The translations under genes and the position numbers were made by a program. 64,000 bases of DNA from Brevundimonas poindexterae (GTDB taxonomy: Bacteria > Pseudomonadota > Alphaproteobacteria > Caulobacterales > Caulobacteraceae). The DNA lies in NCBI RefSeq assembly GCF_020524625.1, contig NZ_JAIVLL010000001.1:1054001-1118000 (forward strand), read 5' to 3'. Numbering within the stretch: the first letter of the stretch is position 1; each line of letters begins with the position of its first letter. Positions 9,010 through 19,418 of the stretch are shown here, piece by piece. Below the pieces are notes generated by a model. That model did no database searches and was not told the DNA's origin. It saw only the letters and a list, made by a program, of their open reading frames with translations.

Positions 9010-10087
9010 CCTGGTTTTCCCCCTGAGCGGAAGCGGTCACGCCCGACGGCCGCCCGTCCGTCGCGCGCGTGGTTGAGGCCGTCGCCCGGGTGGACGAACG
9101 GATTACGAGCTCAGGCCGCACGACCTCGCAGGTCGTGTCCGGATCGGACACGCGACCGGCGTGGGCAGCCTGGATCTGCGAGACCAGCCGCTGCAGGGCG
9201 CGGCGACCGGTCTCGGCGATACGAATGCGAAGGGTGGTCAGGCCGGGCCTGACGAGGGCGGCGATCGGCACATCGTCGAAGCCGACGACGGCGACGTCCT
9301 CGGGACAGCGGACGCCCGCCTCCTGGAAGGCCAGCAGGGCACCGATGGCCATCATGTCATTGCCGCAGAACACGCCGTCGAAGCGGCGATCGGCCTTCAT
9401 CAGCGCCTGGGCTGATTCATGGCCCGAGCCTTGGTTGAAGTCGCCCTCGACCACATGCGGCTCCAGCCCCGCCTCGGCCATGGCCTCGAGATAGCCGGCC
9501 AGACGGGCCTCGGCCTCGAGGTTGCCGGCCGGACCGGCGATGTGGGCGATGTCGCGGCAGCCGCCGTCCAGCAGGTGCTGGACCGCCGCGCGGGCACCAC
9601 CGTGGTTGTCGACGACGATCGAGGGGCGGGTCGCATCGGCCGCGCCGCCGTTCATCAGCACCACGGGCAGGCGGCCGGTCATGGCCGTGGCCAGATTGGC
9701 CGAGTCGATCTGGGGCGACAGGACCACCAGGCCGTCGACGCGCCCGCGCATCGAGCGGATGGCGGTGGCCGCCCCGTCGGCGTCGTCATGCGAGCCCGAG
9801 ACGATCAGGTGATAGCCATGCTCGCGCGCGGCCAGATCCATGCCCCGGATCAGCTCGGAGAAGAATTCGCCGTACAGGTCCGGCAGGATGATGCCGAGGG
9901 TGTTGGTCTTGCTGGTCGACAGGCTACGGGCGCCGCTGTGGGGCACATATTGCAGGGCCTCGGCCGACATCAGGATTCGCTTGCGGGTCTGTTCCGTGAC
10001 CGTGTCCGAGCCGTTCAGGGCGCGCGAGACGGAGGCGACGGACACCTGGGCGTGACGGGCGACATCGCGAATTGTAGCCGGTTTCAT
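9002..10087 (-). CDS. LacI-family transcriptional regulator
   Basis: 361 residues from the ATG at 10087 (MKPATIRDVARHAQVS), preceded by GAGG and GGAAA; an ATG 10 codons earlier is less likely. The N-terminal helix-turn-helix plus hinge (VASVSRALNGSDTV, then YVPHSGARSLSTSKTNTLG) leads into a periplasmic-binding-protein-like sensor domain (LGIILPDLYGEFFSELIRG ... VVGFDDVPIAALVRPGLTT). Such proteins release DNA or bind it when a sugar binds. A palindrome matching the family operator pattern lies 110 nt upstream (10197-10210), which points to autoregulation and control of the receptor gene that follows in the same transcript. The Ser/Thr-rich C-terminal tail after RPELVIRSS is an extension. Confidence 0.93.
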   Translation of the reverse strand: MKPATIRDVARHAQVSVASVSRALNGSDTVTEQTRKRILMSAEALQYVPHSGARSLSTSKTNTLGIILPDLYGEFFSELIRGMDLAAREHGYHLIVSGSHDDADGAATAIRSMRGRVDGLVVLSPQIDSANLATAMTGRLPVVLMNGGAADATRPSIVVDNHGGARAAVQHLLDGGCRDIAHIAGPAGNLEAEARLAGYLEAMAEAGLEPHVVEGDFNQGSGHESAQALMKADRRFDGVFCGNDMMAIGALLAFQEAGVRCPEDVAVVGFDDVPIAALVRPGLTTLRIRIAETGRRALQRLVSQIQAAHAGRVSDPDTTCEVVRPELVIRSSTRATASTTRATDGRPSGVTASAQGENQDG

Positions 10088-10196
10088 TTTCCGGCCTCGC
10101 GGGTCAGCGATGGACATCGATTGAACGTCACGGTTTCAGGGCTCCCTGGACGATCCAGCCGTGCCGACCCCTTGCCGAGGTTCGTCGGTCAAATCG

Positions 10197-10210
10197 TGTA
10201 ATCGGTTACA
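10197..10210. promoter_or_regulatory. Predicted LacI-family operator
   Basis: TGTAATCGGTTACA matches the LacI-family pattern TGNNANCGNTNNCA with a central CG. The outer arms TGTAA/TTACA are perfectly symmetric. It is the only such site noticed in the intergenic space between the esterase gene and the LacI gene, so it should control the LacI-receptor transcript. Confidence 0.7.
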
Positions 10211-10270
10211 TGGCACAGCAAACATAAGCCGCGCAAGTGCCCCTTTTTTGCCACAGCGCCGGGGCGGCGG

Positions 10271-11800
10271 TCAGGGAAGCGGGCGCACCCGGGCGTAGAA
10301 GGCCTCGATCAGGTCCAGCCGGTCGGCATGGGGCACCGGGCGGGCCACGGGTCCGTCATTGGTGAACTCGAGCAGGTGATCGGATTCGGCGCGGTAGTCG
10401 GGCCAGGCCGGCGCGCCCGCGCCGTTCGGGTCCCCCGCCCCGGCAAACCGGGTCCAGTAGCCGGCCATGGCGTCGGAGGCATCGTAGTCCCGCTGGCCCA
10501 GGAGGCGGCCCACGGTGGACAGGGTCTGGAAGACGTAGGGGCGCTCGGATGCGTGGGTCGCGCCGCCGCTGGGCTCGGGATTGGAATCGGGCACGACATC
10601 GAACCGGTAGAGGTAGGTCGGATGGCCCGCAGCGGCATGGAGGCGGGCCAGCTGGCGCACCGGCTCGTTGAAAATCAGGTCGCTGACGACGTGGGCGTCA
10701 TAGCCGTCCGGACCGTCGTAGGCGGCCAGCAGGGCGTCGTGCTCGGCATCGGTCAGGGCATCGTCGGTGCGACCATAGGCCCCGGCGTCGGCCGGCCGGA
10801 TCCACCAGAATTCGGCGCTGTTGGTGCCCATGATGAGCGGGACCGGTGCCTGTCGGCCCGCGGTGAAGGCCTGGATGACATCCTCGGTCAGGACGATGCC
10901 GTCGACGATCAGATTGTCGGAATAGAAGGCGGGCATGGGCGTGAGGAAGGCCTCGGCCGGGAGGGCCCGGAGCTGGTCGGCGGTCACCGGGCCCTGAAGA
11001 CCGGCGCTGCGCGCGAAGGTCTGACCGAGTGACTGGGCCGACGGACGGCCCGGGCGGTCGAGGTCCAGCAGGGCCGACCGCTGGCGGCCCAGACCCGACT
11101 GGACCACCGCCTTGTGGAACAGGCCGCGTGCCGAAGGGGCGATCATCAGCTGGGTGACCGCCGCCCCGCCCGCCGACTCGCCGAAGATCGTCACATTGGC
11201 GGGGTCACCGCCCAGGGCCGCGATATTGTCGCGCACCCATTCCAGGGCCGCGATCTGGTCCATGACGCCATAGTTGCCGGCGGGCTCGTCGGCCGCACGG
11301 CCCTCGGCCAGCGCCGGATGGTCGAAGAATCCCAGTCGCCCCAGCCGGTAGTTGATCGTGACGACCACGACGCCACGCTGCGCCAGCGCCGTGCCGTCAT
11401 AGAGGGCGACCGTGCCCGAGCCGTTGTTGTAGCCGCCGCCGTGGATCCAGACCATGACCGGCAGCGGGCCGGTGCGCTCGACCGGGCTCCAGACATTCAG
11501 TGTCAGGCAGTCCTCGCTCATCGGCAGGGGGCCGACGCCGGGGTCGCCATTGGACGGCGGCTGGATGCAGATGGCGCCGTAGTCGGAAGCCTCGCGCACG
11601 CCGTCCCACGACGCCGGGGCAGCGGGAGGACGCCAGCGCCTGTCGCCGACCGGGGGCGCCGCGTAGGGCAGGCCCTTGAAGGCCACGACCTGATCCTCGA
11701 CCACGCCGCGGACCTGGCCCTGCTCCAGCTGAACGGTACCGGTGGGATCGGGCATGGGGGTGAACACCATGGCGAGAGACATCAGGGCGGAGATCAACAT
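10271..11800 (-). CDS. Type-B carboxylesterase, secreted
   Basis: 509 residues, usual for the carboxylesterase/para-nitrobenzyl esterase family of the alpha/beta-hydrolase fold. A short hydrophobic N-terminus (MLISALMSLAMVF) suggests export. The nucleophile is Ser209 in FGESAGGAA. The acid is probably the Glu in NSAEFWW and the base the His in GGATHASERPYVF. The oxyanion-hole segment VWIHGGGYNNGSG is intact, as is the family signature EDCLTLNVW. It hydrolyses carboxylic esters, but the natural substrate cannot be told. It is transcribed toward the LacI gene but separated from it by 183 nt including the operator, so it is likely a separate unit. Confidence 0.9.
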   Translation of the reverse strand: MLISALMSLAMVFTPMPDPTGTVQLEQGQVRGVVEDQVVAFKGLPYAAPPVGDRRWRPPAAPASWDGVREASDYGAICIQPPSNGDPGVGPLPMSEDCLTLNVWSPVERTGPLPVMVWIHGGGYNNGSGTVALYDGTALAQRGVVVVTINYRLGRLGFFDHPALAEGRAADEPAGNYGVMDQIAALEWVRDNIAALGGDPANVTIFGESAGGAAVTQLMIAPSARGLFHKAVVQSGLGRQRSALLDLDRPGRPSAQSLGQTFARSAGLQGPVTADQLRALPAEAFLTPMPAFYSDNLIVDGIVLTEDVIQAFTAGRQAPVPLIMGTNSAEFWWIRPADAGAYGRTDDALTDAEHDALLAAYDGPDGYDAHVVSDLIFNEPVRQLARLHAAAGHPTYLYRFDVVPDSNPEPSGGATHASERPYVFQTLSTVGRLLGQRDYDASDAMAGYWTRFAGAGDPNGAGAPAWPDYRAESDHLLEFTNDGPVARPVPHADRLDLIEAFYARVRPLP

Positions 11801-11857
11801 GGGCTCACCATGGCGGGGCGCGCGGGATGCCGCAAATTCGTCCCTTCACAGACGTCG

Positions 11858-11882
11858 GGAACCGGTGTCTTTATGGTGCGTT
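11858..11882 (+). promoter_or_regulatory. EcfG (general stress sigma factor) promoter
   Basis: GGAAC at 11858-11862, a 16-nt spacer, then CGTT at 11879-11882. This is the exact alphaproteobacterial EcfG/SigT promoter form. It lies about 58 nt upstream of the HWE kinase start and points at it. Confidence 0.8.
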
Positions 11883-11939
11883 TCGACGGCTCGTCGAGGG
11901 GGGAGCCGGAATTTGAGGCATCTGGATTTAGGGGAAGGG

Positions 11940-13421
11940 ATGGCACGGGACATGGCCCGGGCCTTTGACGCCTCGCCCAACCCCTACACCATGCTGACGA
12001 CCGACTTCCGCTACGCCGGTATGAACCAGGCGTACCTCGACGCCGTGGGGCGCAGTCGTTCGGAGCTGATCGGCAATAATCTTTTCGAGATTTTCGATGC
12101 CGGCGGCCAGTCGGAGCAGGCGCGCGAGAATGTTCGCCAGCTGAAAAACTCGTTCGAGCGGGTGCTTCAGACCGGCGAGCCCGACCACCTGGCGCTGATC
12201 CACTATCCCATCGAGGTCAGGGGGCCGGACGGAGAGCCGCGCATCGAGGACCGCTACTGGAGCGCCACCCACACCCCCATCCGCGACGGGGCGGGCGAGA
12301 TCGTCTACATCCTTCAGCACACGACCGACATCACGGAACTGCAGAACCTGCGCAAGCGCGTGTCCGGGGCCAAGGACTCGGTTGCCGTCGCCGATCTGCT
12401 GAGCAGCAATGTGCTGGCCCGTGCCGAACATCTGCAGAGCGACAACCTGCGTCTGCAGTCCGAGCGCAACCGCCTGCTCGACATCTTCATGCAGGCGCCC
12501 GGCTTCATCGCCGTGCTGACCGGGCCGGATTTCGTCTTCCAGATGCACAATGAGGCCTATGCCGCCCTGGTGGGGCGTCGCGACCTGACCGGCCGGCCGC
12601 TGGTCGAGGCGTTGCCGGAAGTGCCGGCCCAGGGCTTTCTCGACCTGCTGAAGCAGGTGCGCGAGACGGGCACGGCCTTTGAGGGCCGGGCCATGCCGGT
12701 GCAGTTGAGCAGCGGCCCGGGGGGATCCCTCCGGACCCACTATCTCGACTTTGTCTATCAGCCCCTGAAGGACAGCGACGGCGAGGTGGCCGGTGTGTTC
12801 GTGCAGGGCCACGACGTCACCGATGTCGTTCTGGCGGGGGAACGCCAGAAGCTGATGATCGACGAGCTGAACCACCGGGTGAAGAACACCCTGGCCACGG
12901 TCCAGTCGATCGCCATGCAGACCGCGCGCTCCCACGGCGAGCCGCGCGCCTTCGCCGAAGGGTTCCAGGCCCGTCTGATGGCGCTTTCGCATACCCACAA
13001 TCTGCTGACCCGCAGTCACTGGGAGGGGGCGGACCTGGCCGAGGTGCTGAGGCACGAGACCGAGGCTCACGGGCTGACCCGGATCCTGCCCAACGGTCCG
13101 TCCGTGGCCCTTGAGCCGGCCCAGGCCCTGTCGCTGGGCATGATCTTCCACGAGCTGGCCACCAATGCGGCCAAGCATGGCGCCCTGACGTCGGGCGACG
13201 GGCGGGTGCTGGTCGACTGGGCCCTGGAAAACGACGAAGTGAAACTGGTCTGGCAGGAGCTGGACGGCCCCCGGGTCACGACCCCCGAACATCGCGGCTT
13301 CGGCAGCCGGCTGATCGAGCGCAATGTGCGTCATGATCTGGCGGGACAATGCAGCCTGGACTATTCCGATGGCGGACTGGTCTTCCGTCTCACCTTTCCG
13401 CTGGAGCGCCGCGCGTCATGA
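11940..13421 (+). CDS. HWE-family sensor histidine kinase with two PAS domains
   Basis: 493 residues from the ATG at 11940 (GGGGAAGGG upstream; ATG 11952 is an alternative). PAS-1 spans about 10-130 (NPYTMLTTDFRYAGMNQAYLD) and ends with the C-cap ILQHTTDITE. A short coiled coil follows (~150-180), then PAS-2 at about 185-300 (DIFMQAPGFIAVLTGPDFVF). The dimerisation/phosphoacceptor helix has His312 (ELNHRVKNTLATVQSIA), and the ATP-binding domain has the HWE-type N box (HELATNAAKHGAL). No membrane segment is present, so it is a cytosolic sensor. Its stop overlaps the receiver gene as ATGA. HWE kinases often feed the PhyR-EcfG general stress response, and the EcfG promoter upstream fits a feedback role. 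Confidence 0.92.
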   Translation: MARDMARAFDASPNPYTMLTTDFRYAGMNQAYLDAVGRSRSELIGNNLFEIFDAGGQSEQARENVRQLKNSFERVLQTGEPDHLALIHYPIEVRGPDGEPRIEDRYWSATHTPIRDGAGEIVYILQHTTDITELQNLRKRVSGAKDSVAVADLLSSNVLARAEHLQSDNLRLQSERNRLLDIFMQAPGFIAVLTGPDFVFQMHNEAYAALVGRRDLTGRPLVEALPEVPAQGFLDLLKQVRETGTAFEGRAMPVQLSSGPGGSLRTHYLDFVYQPLKDSDGEVAGVFVQGHDVTDVVLAGERQKLMIDELNHRVKNTLATVQSIAMQTARSHGEPRAFAEGFQARLMALSHTHNLLTRSHWEGADLAEVLRHETEAHGLTRILPNGPSVALEPAQALSLGMIFHELATNAAKHGALTSGDGRVLVDWALENDEVKLVWQELDGPRVTTPEHRGFGSRLIERNVRHDLAGQCSLDYSDGGLVFRLTFPLERRAS

Positions 13422-13798
13422 GTATCCCCGGTCTGGCAGGACGCAGGATCCTGATCGTCGAGGACGAGTCGCTGGTCGCCATGTTGCTGGAGACCATGCT
13501 GGAAGACATGGGCTGCGTCCTGTTCGGCACGGCCTCGCGCGTACCGGAAGCGGTCGAGATGCTGTCAGGCGATGACCTGCCCGACGCTGCCCTGCTGGAC
13601 GTCAATGTCGCTGGCCAGACGGTCTATCCCGTCGCCGAGATCCTCAAGGCGAAGGGCATTCCGATGGTCTTTTCCACCGGCTATGGCCAGGGCGGGCTGT
13701 CGGACGGATGGGAGACCCATCCCAATCTGCAAAAGCCCTATACCGAGCCGATGATCCAGCAGGCCCTGATGCAGGCGCTGGGCGTCACGACCGCCTGA
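13418..13798 (+). CDS. Single-domain response regulator (receiver only)
   Basis: 126 residues forming one receiver domain and nothing else. The acidic pair is E15-D16 (ILIVEDES), the phosphoacceptor is Asp61 (ALLDVNVAG), the switch Thr is in FSTGYG and the conserved Lys is in LQKPYT. There is no DNA-binding or output domain, so it acts by protein contact or as a phosphate sink. It is translationally coupled to the HWE kinase (ATGA at 13418), which is its likely partner. The FSTGYG and KPY pattern is that of the alphaproteobacterial single-domain receivers linked to HWE/HisKA2 kinases. Its last 14 nt overlap the convergent oxidoreductase gene. Confidence 0.92.
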   Translation: MSIPGLAGRRILIVEDESLVAMLLETMLEDMGCVLFGTASRVPEAVEMLSGDDLPDAALLDVNVAGQTVYPVAEILKAKGIPMVFSTGYGQGGLSDGWETHPNLQKPYTEPMIQQALMQALGVTTA

Positions 13799-15374
13799 TA
13801 TCCCGGATGACCGCGCGGGCCGCGTTGTGGCCGGGCGCCCCGGTCACGCCGCCGCCGGGGTGCGCCCCCGAGCCGCACAGATAGAGGCCCGGCACCGGCA
13901 TCCGATAGTCGGCATGGCCGAGCACAGGCCGGGCGCTGAACAGCTGATCGAGGCTGAGCCGGCCGTGGAAGATGTCGCCGCCGATCAGGCCGAAGCGCCG
14001 CTCCAGATCGCGCGGGCCCAGGGCCAATCGTCCGACCACAGACTGACGGAAGCCGGGGGCATGGGCGTCCACCGTATCGATCATCAGGTCGGCGACGGTA
14101 TCCCGATGGTCGTCCGCCAGATCCGGGGCGACATGCTGGCAGAACAGGCTGGCGACGTGGTGGCCCTCGGGCGCCAGACTGTCGTCGAGGGTCGAGGGGA
14201 TCAGCATTTCGACGATGGGCTGCCGGGACCAGCCGTGCTGGCGGGCATCCAGCCAGGCGCGGTCCATATAGGCGAGGCTGGGAGCGATGATGATGCCCGC
14301 CGTCAGGTGATCGCCGGGCTCTGGCCGGGCCGTGAAGCGGGGCAGGCGATCCAGCGCCAGGTTAATCCGGAAGGTGCCCGAGCCCGAGACGTGGCGGTCC
14401 ATCCGCTCCCGGAAATCCGCCGGCACGACGGCGGGATCCACCAGCCGGTCGAACAGCAGCCGGGGATGGAGATTGGACACCACGGTCCGGGCGCGTACGA
14501 CCTCTCCCGCTTCGGTGACCGCACCGGCGGCACGGCCCTTCTCGATCAGGACCTCGGCCACCGGGGCATCGAGGGTGATGTCGACCCCGGCCTCGGCGCA
14601 GGCGGCGGCCATGGCCCGGGTAATCGCCCCCATGCCGCCGAGCGCATGGCCCCAGGCGCCGCGCTTGCCGTTCACCTCGCCGAAGACGTGGTGCAGCAGC
14701 ACATAGGCCGAACCCGGGGTCCAGGGGCTGCCGTAGGCGCCGACGACGCTGTCGAAGCCGAACAGGGCCTTGATCGGGTCGCTCTCGAACCAGCCGTCCA
14801 GCCATTCCCCGGCCGAGCGGGTGAACAGGTCGATCAGGTCACGCTGGGTGGTCTGGTCCAGCTGTTTGACGCGCAGGCCCAGCGCCCCGGCCGCCAGCGC
14901 CGGGCCGAGGCTGGCCAGATCCAGACCGGGGGTGAGGTTGGGCGGGGCCTTCAGGATCTGGTCGCGCAGCACATCGGCCACGGCGTCCAGACGGCGCCCA
15001 TAGTCATCGAGGCGGGCCGCGTCGCGGGGTGAAAAGCGGGCCACCTCGCGCGCCGTCAGACCGCCCTCGCCCGCCGACAGGCTGTCGCCGTCCGGCAGGG
15101 GCAGGAAGTTCGACATGCGCCGCTCGACGACGCGGAGGCCGTGGCGCGGCAGCTGCATGTCGGCGATGACCCTGGGATTGAGCAGGCTGACGGTGTAGCT
15201 GGCGGTCGAGTTGCGATAGCCGGGGTGGAATTCCTCGGTGACCGCCGCCCCGCCGACGACCGAGCGCCGCTCCAGCACGCGGACCTTCAGCCCGGAACGG
15301 GCCATGTAGAAGGCGCACACCAGCCCGTTGTGGCCGCCGCCCAGCACCACTGCATCCCATGTGTCGCGCGCCAT
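13785..15374 (-). CDS. Phytoene-desaturase-like FAD-dependent oxidoreductase
   Basis: 529 residues with a canonical N-terminal Rossmann dinucleotide-binding motif (VVLGGGHNGLVCAFYMARSG, residues ~10-29) followed by VLERRSVVGGAAVTEEF. The C-terminal FAD-contact region reads GLYLCGSGAHPGGGVTGAPG. The overall pattern is that of the bacterial PYROXD2/CrtI-like amine-oxidase superfamily. There are no other carotenoid genes nearby, so a carotenoid role is not supported and the substrate is unknown. The start has a strong GGAGGCGGC upstream. The gene is convergent with the receiver gene and overlaps it by 14 nt. Confidence 0.85.
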   Translation of the reverse strand: MARDTWDAVVLGGGHNGLVCAFYMARSGLKVRVLERRSVVGGAAVTEEFHPGYRNSTASYTVSLLNPRVIADMQLPRHGLRVVERRMSNFLPLPDGDSLSAGEGGLTAREVARFSPRDAARLDDYGRRLDAVADVLRDQILKAPPNLTPGLDLASLGPALAAGALGLRVKQLDQTTQRDLIDLFTRSAGEWLDGWFESDPIKALFGFDSVVGAYGSPWTPGSAYVLLHHVFGEVNGKRGAWGHALGGMGAITRAMAAACAEAGVDITLDAPVAEVLIEKGRAAGAVTEAGEVVRARTVVSNLHPRLLFDRLVDPAVVPADFRERMDRHVSGSGTFRINLALDRLPRFTARPEPGDHLTAGIIIAPSLAYMDRAWLDARQHGWSRQPIVEMLIPSTLDDSLAPEGHHVASLFCQHVAPDLADDHRDTVADLMIDTVDAHAPGFRQSVVGRLALGPRDLERRFGLIGGDIFHGRLSLDQLFSARPVLGHADYRMPVPGLYLCGSGAHPGGGVTGAPGHNAARAVIRDIRRS

Positions 15375-15432
15375 GCCGCCTCCGTCCGCTGACGTCCTGA
15401 CCTAGGGCGAAACGGCGGCGGACAGAAGGGCC

Positions 15433-15567
15433 TCAGCCGGTCAGGGTCGTGAGCAGGACGACAGCCTGCAGCAGGATAAGGCCGGCGAGCAGGCCGATGA
15501 GCACGCCCTCATGGCGCCGCGGCGGGGCTGAGGCCGGAAGATCGGACGGGTCGGACGGCTGGCACAC
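15433..15567 (-). CDS. 44-residue single-pass membrane protein (GTG start)
   Basis: A GTG at 15567 has AGGAG exactly 6 nt upstream. The 44-residue product has a Pro/Ser-rich polar head (residues 1-20), then one clear membrane helix (GVLIGLLAGLILLQAVVLL) and a three-residue tail. Size and shape fit a small inner-membrane protein. It lies between hutI and the oxidoreductase gene, in the same direction as both. No function can be assigned; the good ribosome site plus helix is the case for it being real. Confidence 0.6.
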   Translation of the reverse strand: MCQPSDPSDLPASAPPRRHEGVLIGLLAGLILLQAVVLLTTLTG

Positions 15568-15612
15568 GGGGCTCTCCTGAAGGGAAACCCTAGCGCGATT
15601 CAACCCAGCCTA

Positions 15613-16833
15613 TCAATCTTGCGTTGCAGGTTTGCCGCCGAGGTAGCGGCAATGGAGCAGGGGCTTGCCCAGCCAGTAGGACAGCTCGCCGGGGCCGTTG
15701 ATGTCCCAGACCGCCAGATCGGCGGCCTTGCCGGCTTCGAGGGTGCCGACCCGATCGGCGATGCCGAGCGCGCGGGCGGCGTGACGGGTGGTGCCGGCGA
15801 GGGCCTCCTCGGGCGTCAGGCGGAACTTCATGCAGGCCAGTGCCATGCCGAGCGTCAGCGACGCCATCGGCGAGGTGCCGGGATTGCAGTCGGTGGCGAC
15901 GGCCATGGCCACGCCTGCGTCGCGGAAGGCCTGGACCGGCGGCAACTGCGTCTCGTCCAGCATGACGAAGGCGCCGGGCAGCAGGACGGCCACCACGCCG
16001 GCCTCGGCCATGGCCTGAACGCCCTCGTCCGAGATGTATTCGACATGGTCGGCCGACAGGGCGCGGTGGCGGGCGGCGAGCGCGGCCCCTCCCCCGTCGC
16101 CCAGCTGGTCGGCGTGCAGCTTGACCGGCAGGCCGAGGGCGCGCGCCTTGTCGAACAGGCGGGAGACCTCCTCGCCGGTGAAGGCGATGGGTTCGAGGTA
16201 GGCGTCGACGGCATCGACCAGACCCTCGGCATGGGCTGCGGGCAGGACCTGATCGATCATCAGATCGACATAGGCCGCGCGGCGGTCGGCATACTCCGGT
16301 GGAATGGCGTGCAGGCCGAGGAAGGTGGTGCGGACGCGGGCCTTGCCTGCCTGCTCCAGACCCCGGGCGACGCGCAGCATGCGCAGTTCGCTGTCGGCAT
16401 CGAGCCCATAGCCGGACTTGATCTCGACGGTGGTGACGCCACTGGCGGTCAGGGCCTTCAGCCGGTCGAGGGCGTGGGAGGTCAGGGTGGGCTCGCTGGC
16501 CTCCCGGGTAGCGCGGACGGTCGAGGCGATGCCGCCGCCTTCGCGCGCGATCTGCGCATAGGGCACGCCCGTCAGGCGCCGCTCGTACTCGGCCGAGCGG
16601 TCGCCGGCAAAGACCAGATGGGTGTGACAGTCGATCAGGCCCGGCGTGACCCAGCGCCCGTCCAGCCGGTCGGTGTGCGCGGCCTCATGCTCCGGCAGGT
16701 CGCCGCGGGAGCCGATCCAGACGATCTGGCCGTCGCGGATCAGGATGGCGCCGTCGTCGAGGGCGCCATAGGGCTCGCCACCCGGGACCATGGTGGCGAG
16801 ACGGCAGTCGGTGATCAGCCGGTCGACCTTCAT
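15613..16833 (-). CDS. hutI: Imidazolonepropionase (histidine degradation, step 3)
   Basis: 406 residues, the family's usual length. It hydrolyses 4-imidazolone-5-propionate to N-formimino-glutamate in the cytosol. It is a metal-dependent amidohydrolase: the metal-binding HTH motif is in TPGLIDCHTHLVFAGDRSAE. The substrate Arg/Tyr region is in RREGG-like AREGGGIASTV, further metal His in LHADQLGD, and Asp in ATDCNPGTSP. The start ATG at 16833 overlaps the hutG stop (ATGA), so it is coupled to hutG. An open frame continues upstream but lies entirely within hutG. Confidence 0.97.
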   Translation of the reverse strand: MKVDRLITDCRLATMVPGGEPYGALDDGAILIRDGQIVWIGSRGDLPEHEAAHTDRLDGRWVTPGLIDCHTHLVFAGDRSAEYERRLTGVPYAQIAREGGGIASTVRATREASEPTLTSHALDRLKALTASGVTTVEIKSGYGLDADSELRMLRVARGLEQAGKARVRTTFLGLHAIPPEYADRRAAYVDLMIDQVLPAAHAEGLVDAVDAYLEPIAFTGEEVSRLFDKARALGLPVKLHADQLGDGGGAALAARHRALSADHVEYISDEGVQAMAEAGVVAVLLPGAFVMLDETQLPPVQAFRDAGVAMAVATDCNPGTSPMASLTLGMALACMKFRLTPEEALAGTTRHAARALGIADRVGTLEAGKAADLAVWDINGPGELSYWLGKPLLHCRYLGGKPATQD

Positions 16834-17723
16834 CGGCCCTCGAACCCGGCCAGCAGTTCGCAGAACCAGCGGCCTACGGTAAGAGAGCCCAGATCCCCGA
16901 CCTCGAGCGAGGGGTCGTATTCGGTGAGGTCCACGGCCCGGACCTTTGGATGTGACCCGATCAGGAGGGTGGCCTCGAAGAAGGCGTGGACGCCTACCCC
17001 GCCGGGGCGCGCCCCGGGGCTGGCGGGCCACTGGCTGCGGTCGATGACGTCGATGTCGACATCGACATAGATGCGGTCCGCGCGGGCGGCGAGGCGCTCC
17101 AGTTCCTCGGCGACAACGGCGGCAAAACCCTTGCGCTGGCATTCCCCGGCGGTGCGCACCGAAATGCCGGCGGCCATCGCCTTGTCATGGGCCCTTTTTG
17201 TATTGGCGAAGGGGGCGAGGCCGACCTGGCTGATGAGGCTGCCGTCCATGCCGTCGTCGAGCAGGGCCTGAACCGGATTGCCGTTGGTCAGCCCCTGATC
17301 GGTATCGCGCAGGTCGAAATGGGCATCGAGGGTCAGGAGCGCCGTGCCAGGAAGGCCCAGCCCCTGCACGCCCGGCCGGGTGACGGCATTGTTGCCGCCG
17401 ACGATCACGGTCAGCCGCCGATGCGCCTGGGCCTGCACTGCGTCGCGCAAGGGCGCAAAGGCCGCGTCCGGGGCCAGGGCCTTGAGCGCCACATCGCCCG
17501 CGTCGTGGACACGGGTTTCGAGGACCTGGCCCGTCTCGACATCATAGGTCGAGAAGCGCGGCAGGACGGCGCGGAAGGCGCGCGGGCCGAGGTCACACCG
17601 GCCCGGCGTCAGCGAGCGCTCGTTGAGGGGCGCGCCGATCAGGGCGACCGCCGCGTCAGGGTGATCGCCGATCAGGTCGGCAACCGACCGCCAGCCCAAA
17701 GCCTCTGAGTCTTCCATCGTCAT
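16830..17723 (-). CDS. hutG: Formimidoylglutamase, arginase family (histidine degradation, step 4)
   Basis: 297 residues. It hydrolyses N-formimino-glutamate to glutamate and formamide. The arginase-fold manganese ligands are present: DAHFDLR (residues ~147-153) and the DVDIDVID motif near 235. GGNNAVTR stands in for the GGxHS motif of arginases, so the first metal-ligand region departs from the consensus. With hutI it forms a coupled two-gene unit. The start ATG at 17723 is only 24 bp from the divergent hutU start, and no clear Shine-Dalgarno is seen. No hutC regulator or hutF deiminase is visible, so the direct formamide route is the likely one. Confidence 0.88.
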   Translation of the reverse strand: MTMEDSEALGWRSVADLIGDHPDAAVALIGAPLNERSLTPGRCDLGPRAFRAVLPRFSTYDVETGQVLETRVHDAGDVALKALAPDAAFAPLRDAVQAQAHRRLTVIVGGNNAVTRPGVQGLGLPGTALLTLDAHFDLRDTDQGLTNGNPVQALLDDGMDGSLISQVGLAPFANTKRAHDKAMAAGISVRTAGECQRKGFAAVVAEELERLAARADRIYVDVDIDVIDRSQWPASPGARPGGVGVHAFFEATLLIGSHPKVRAVDLTEYDPSLEVGDLGSLTVGRWFCELLAGFEGR

Positions 17724-17747
17724 GGACGGGACCGTAGAGACGGGACC

Positions 17748-19414
<1,667 letters not shown>

Positions 19415-19418
<4 letters not shown>

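Noticed and set aside
5719..9252. 1177-codon open frame on the plus strand
   Set aside because: It is the mirror of the TonB receptor gene on the minus strand. Its product is Gly/Ala/Val/Arg low complexity without any domain, as GC-rich antisense frames are.
13785..15374. Carotenoid biosynthesis role for the phytoene-desaturase-like protein
   Set aside because: No crtB, crtE or crtY-like gene nearby; the sequence is closer to the PYROXD2-type group with unknown substrates.
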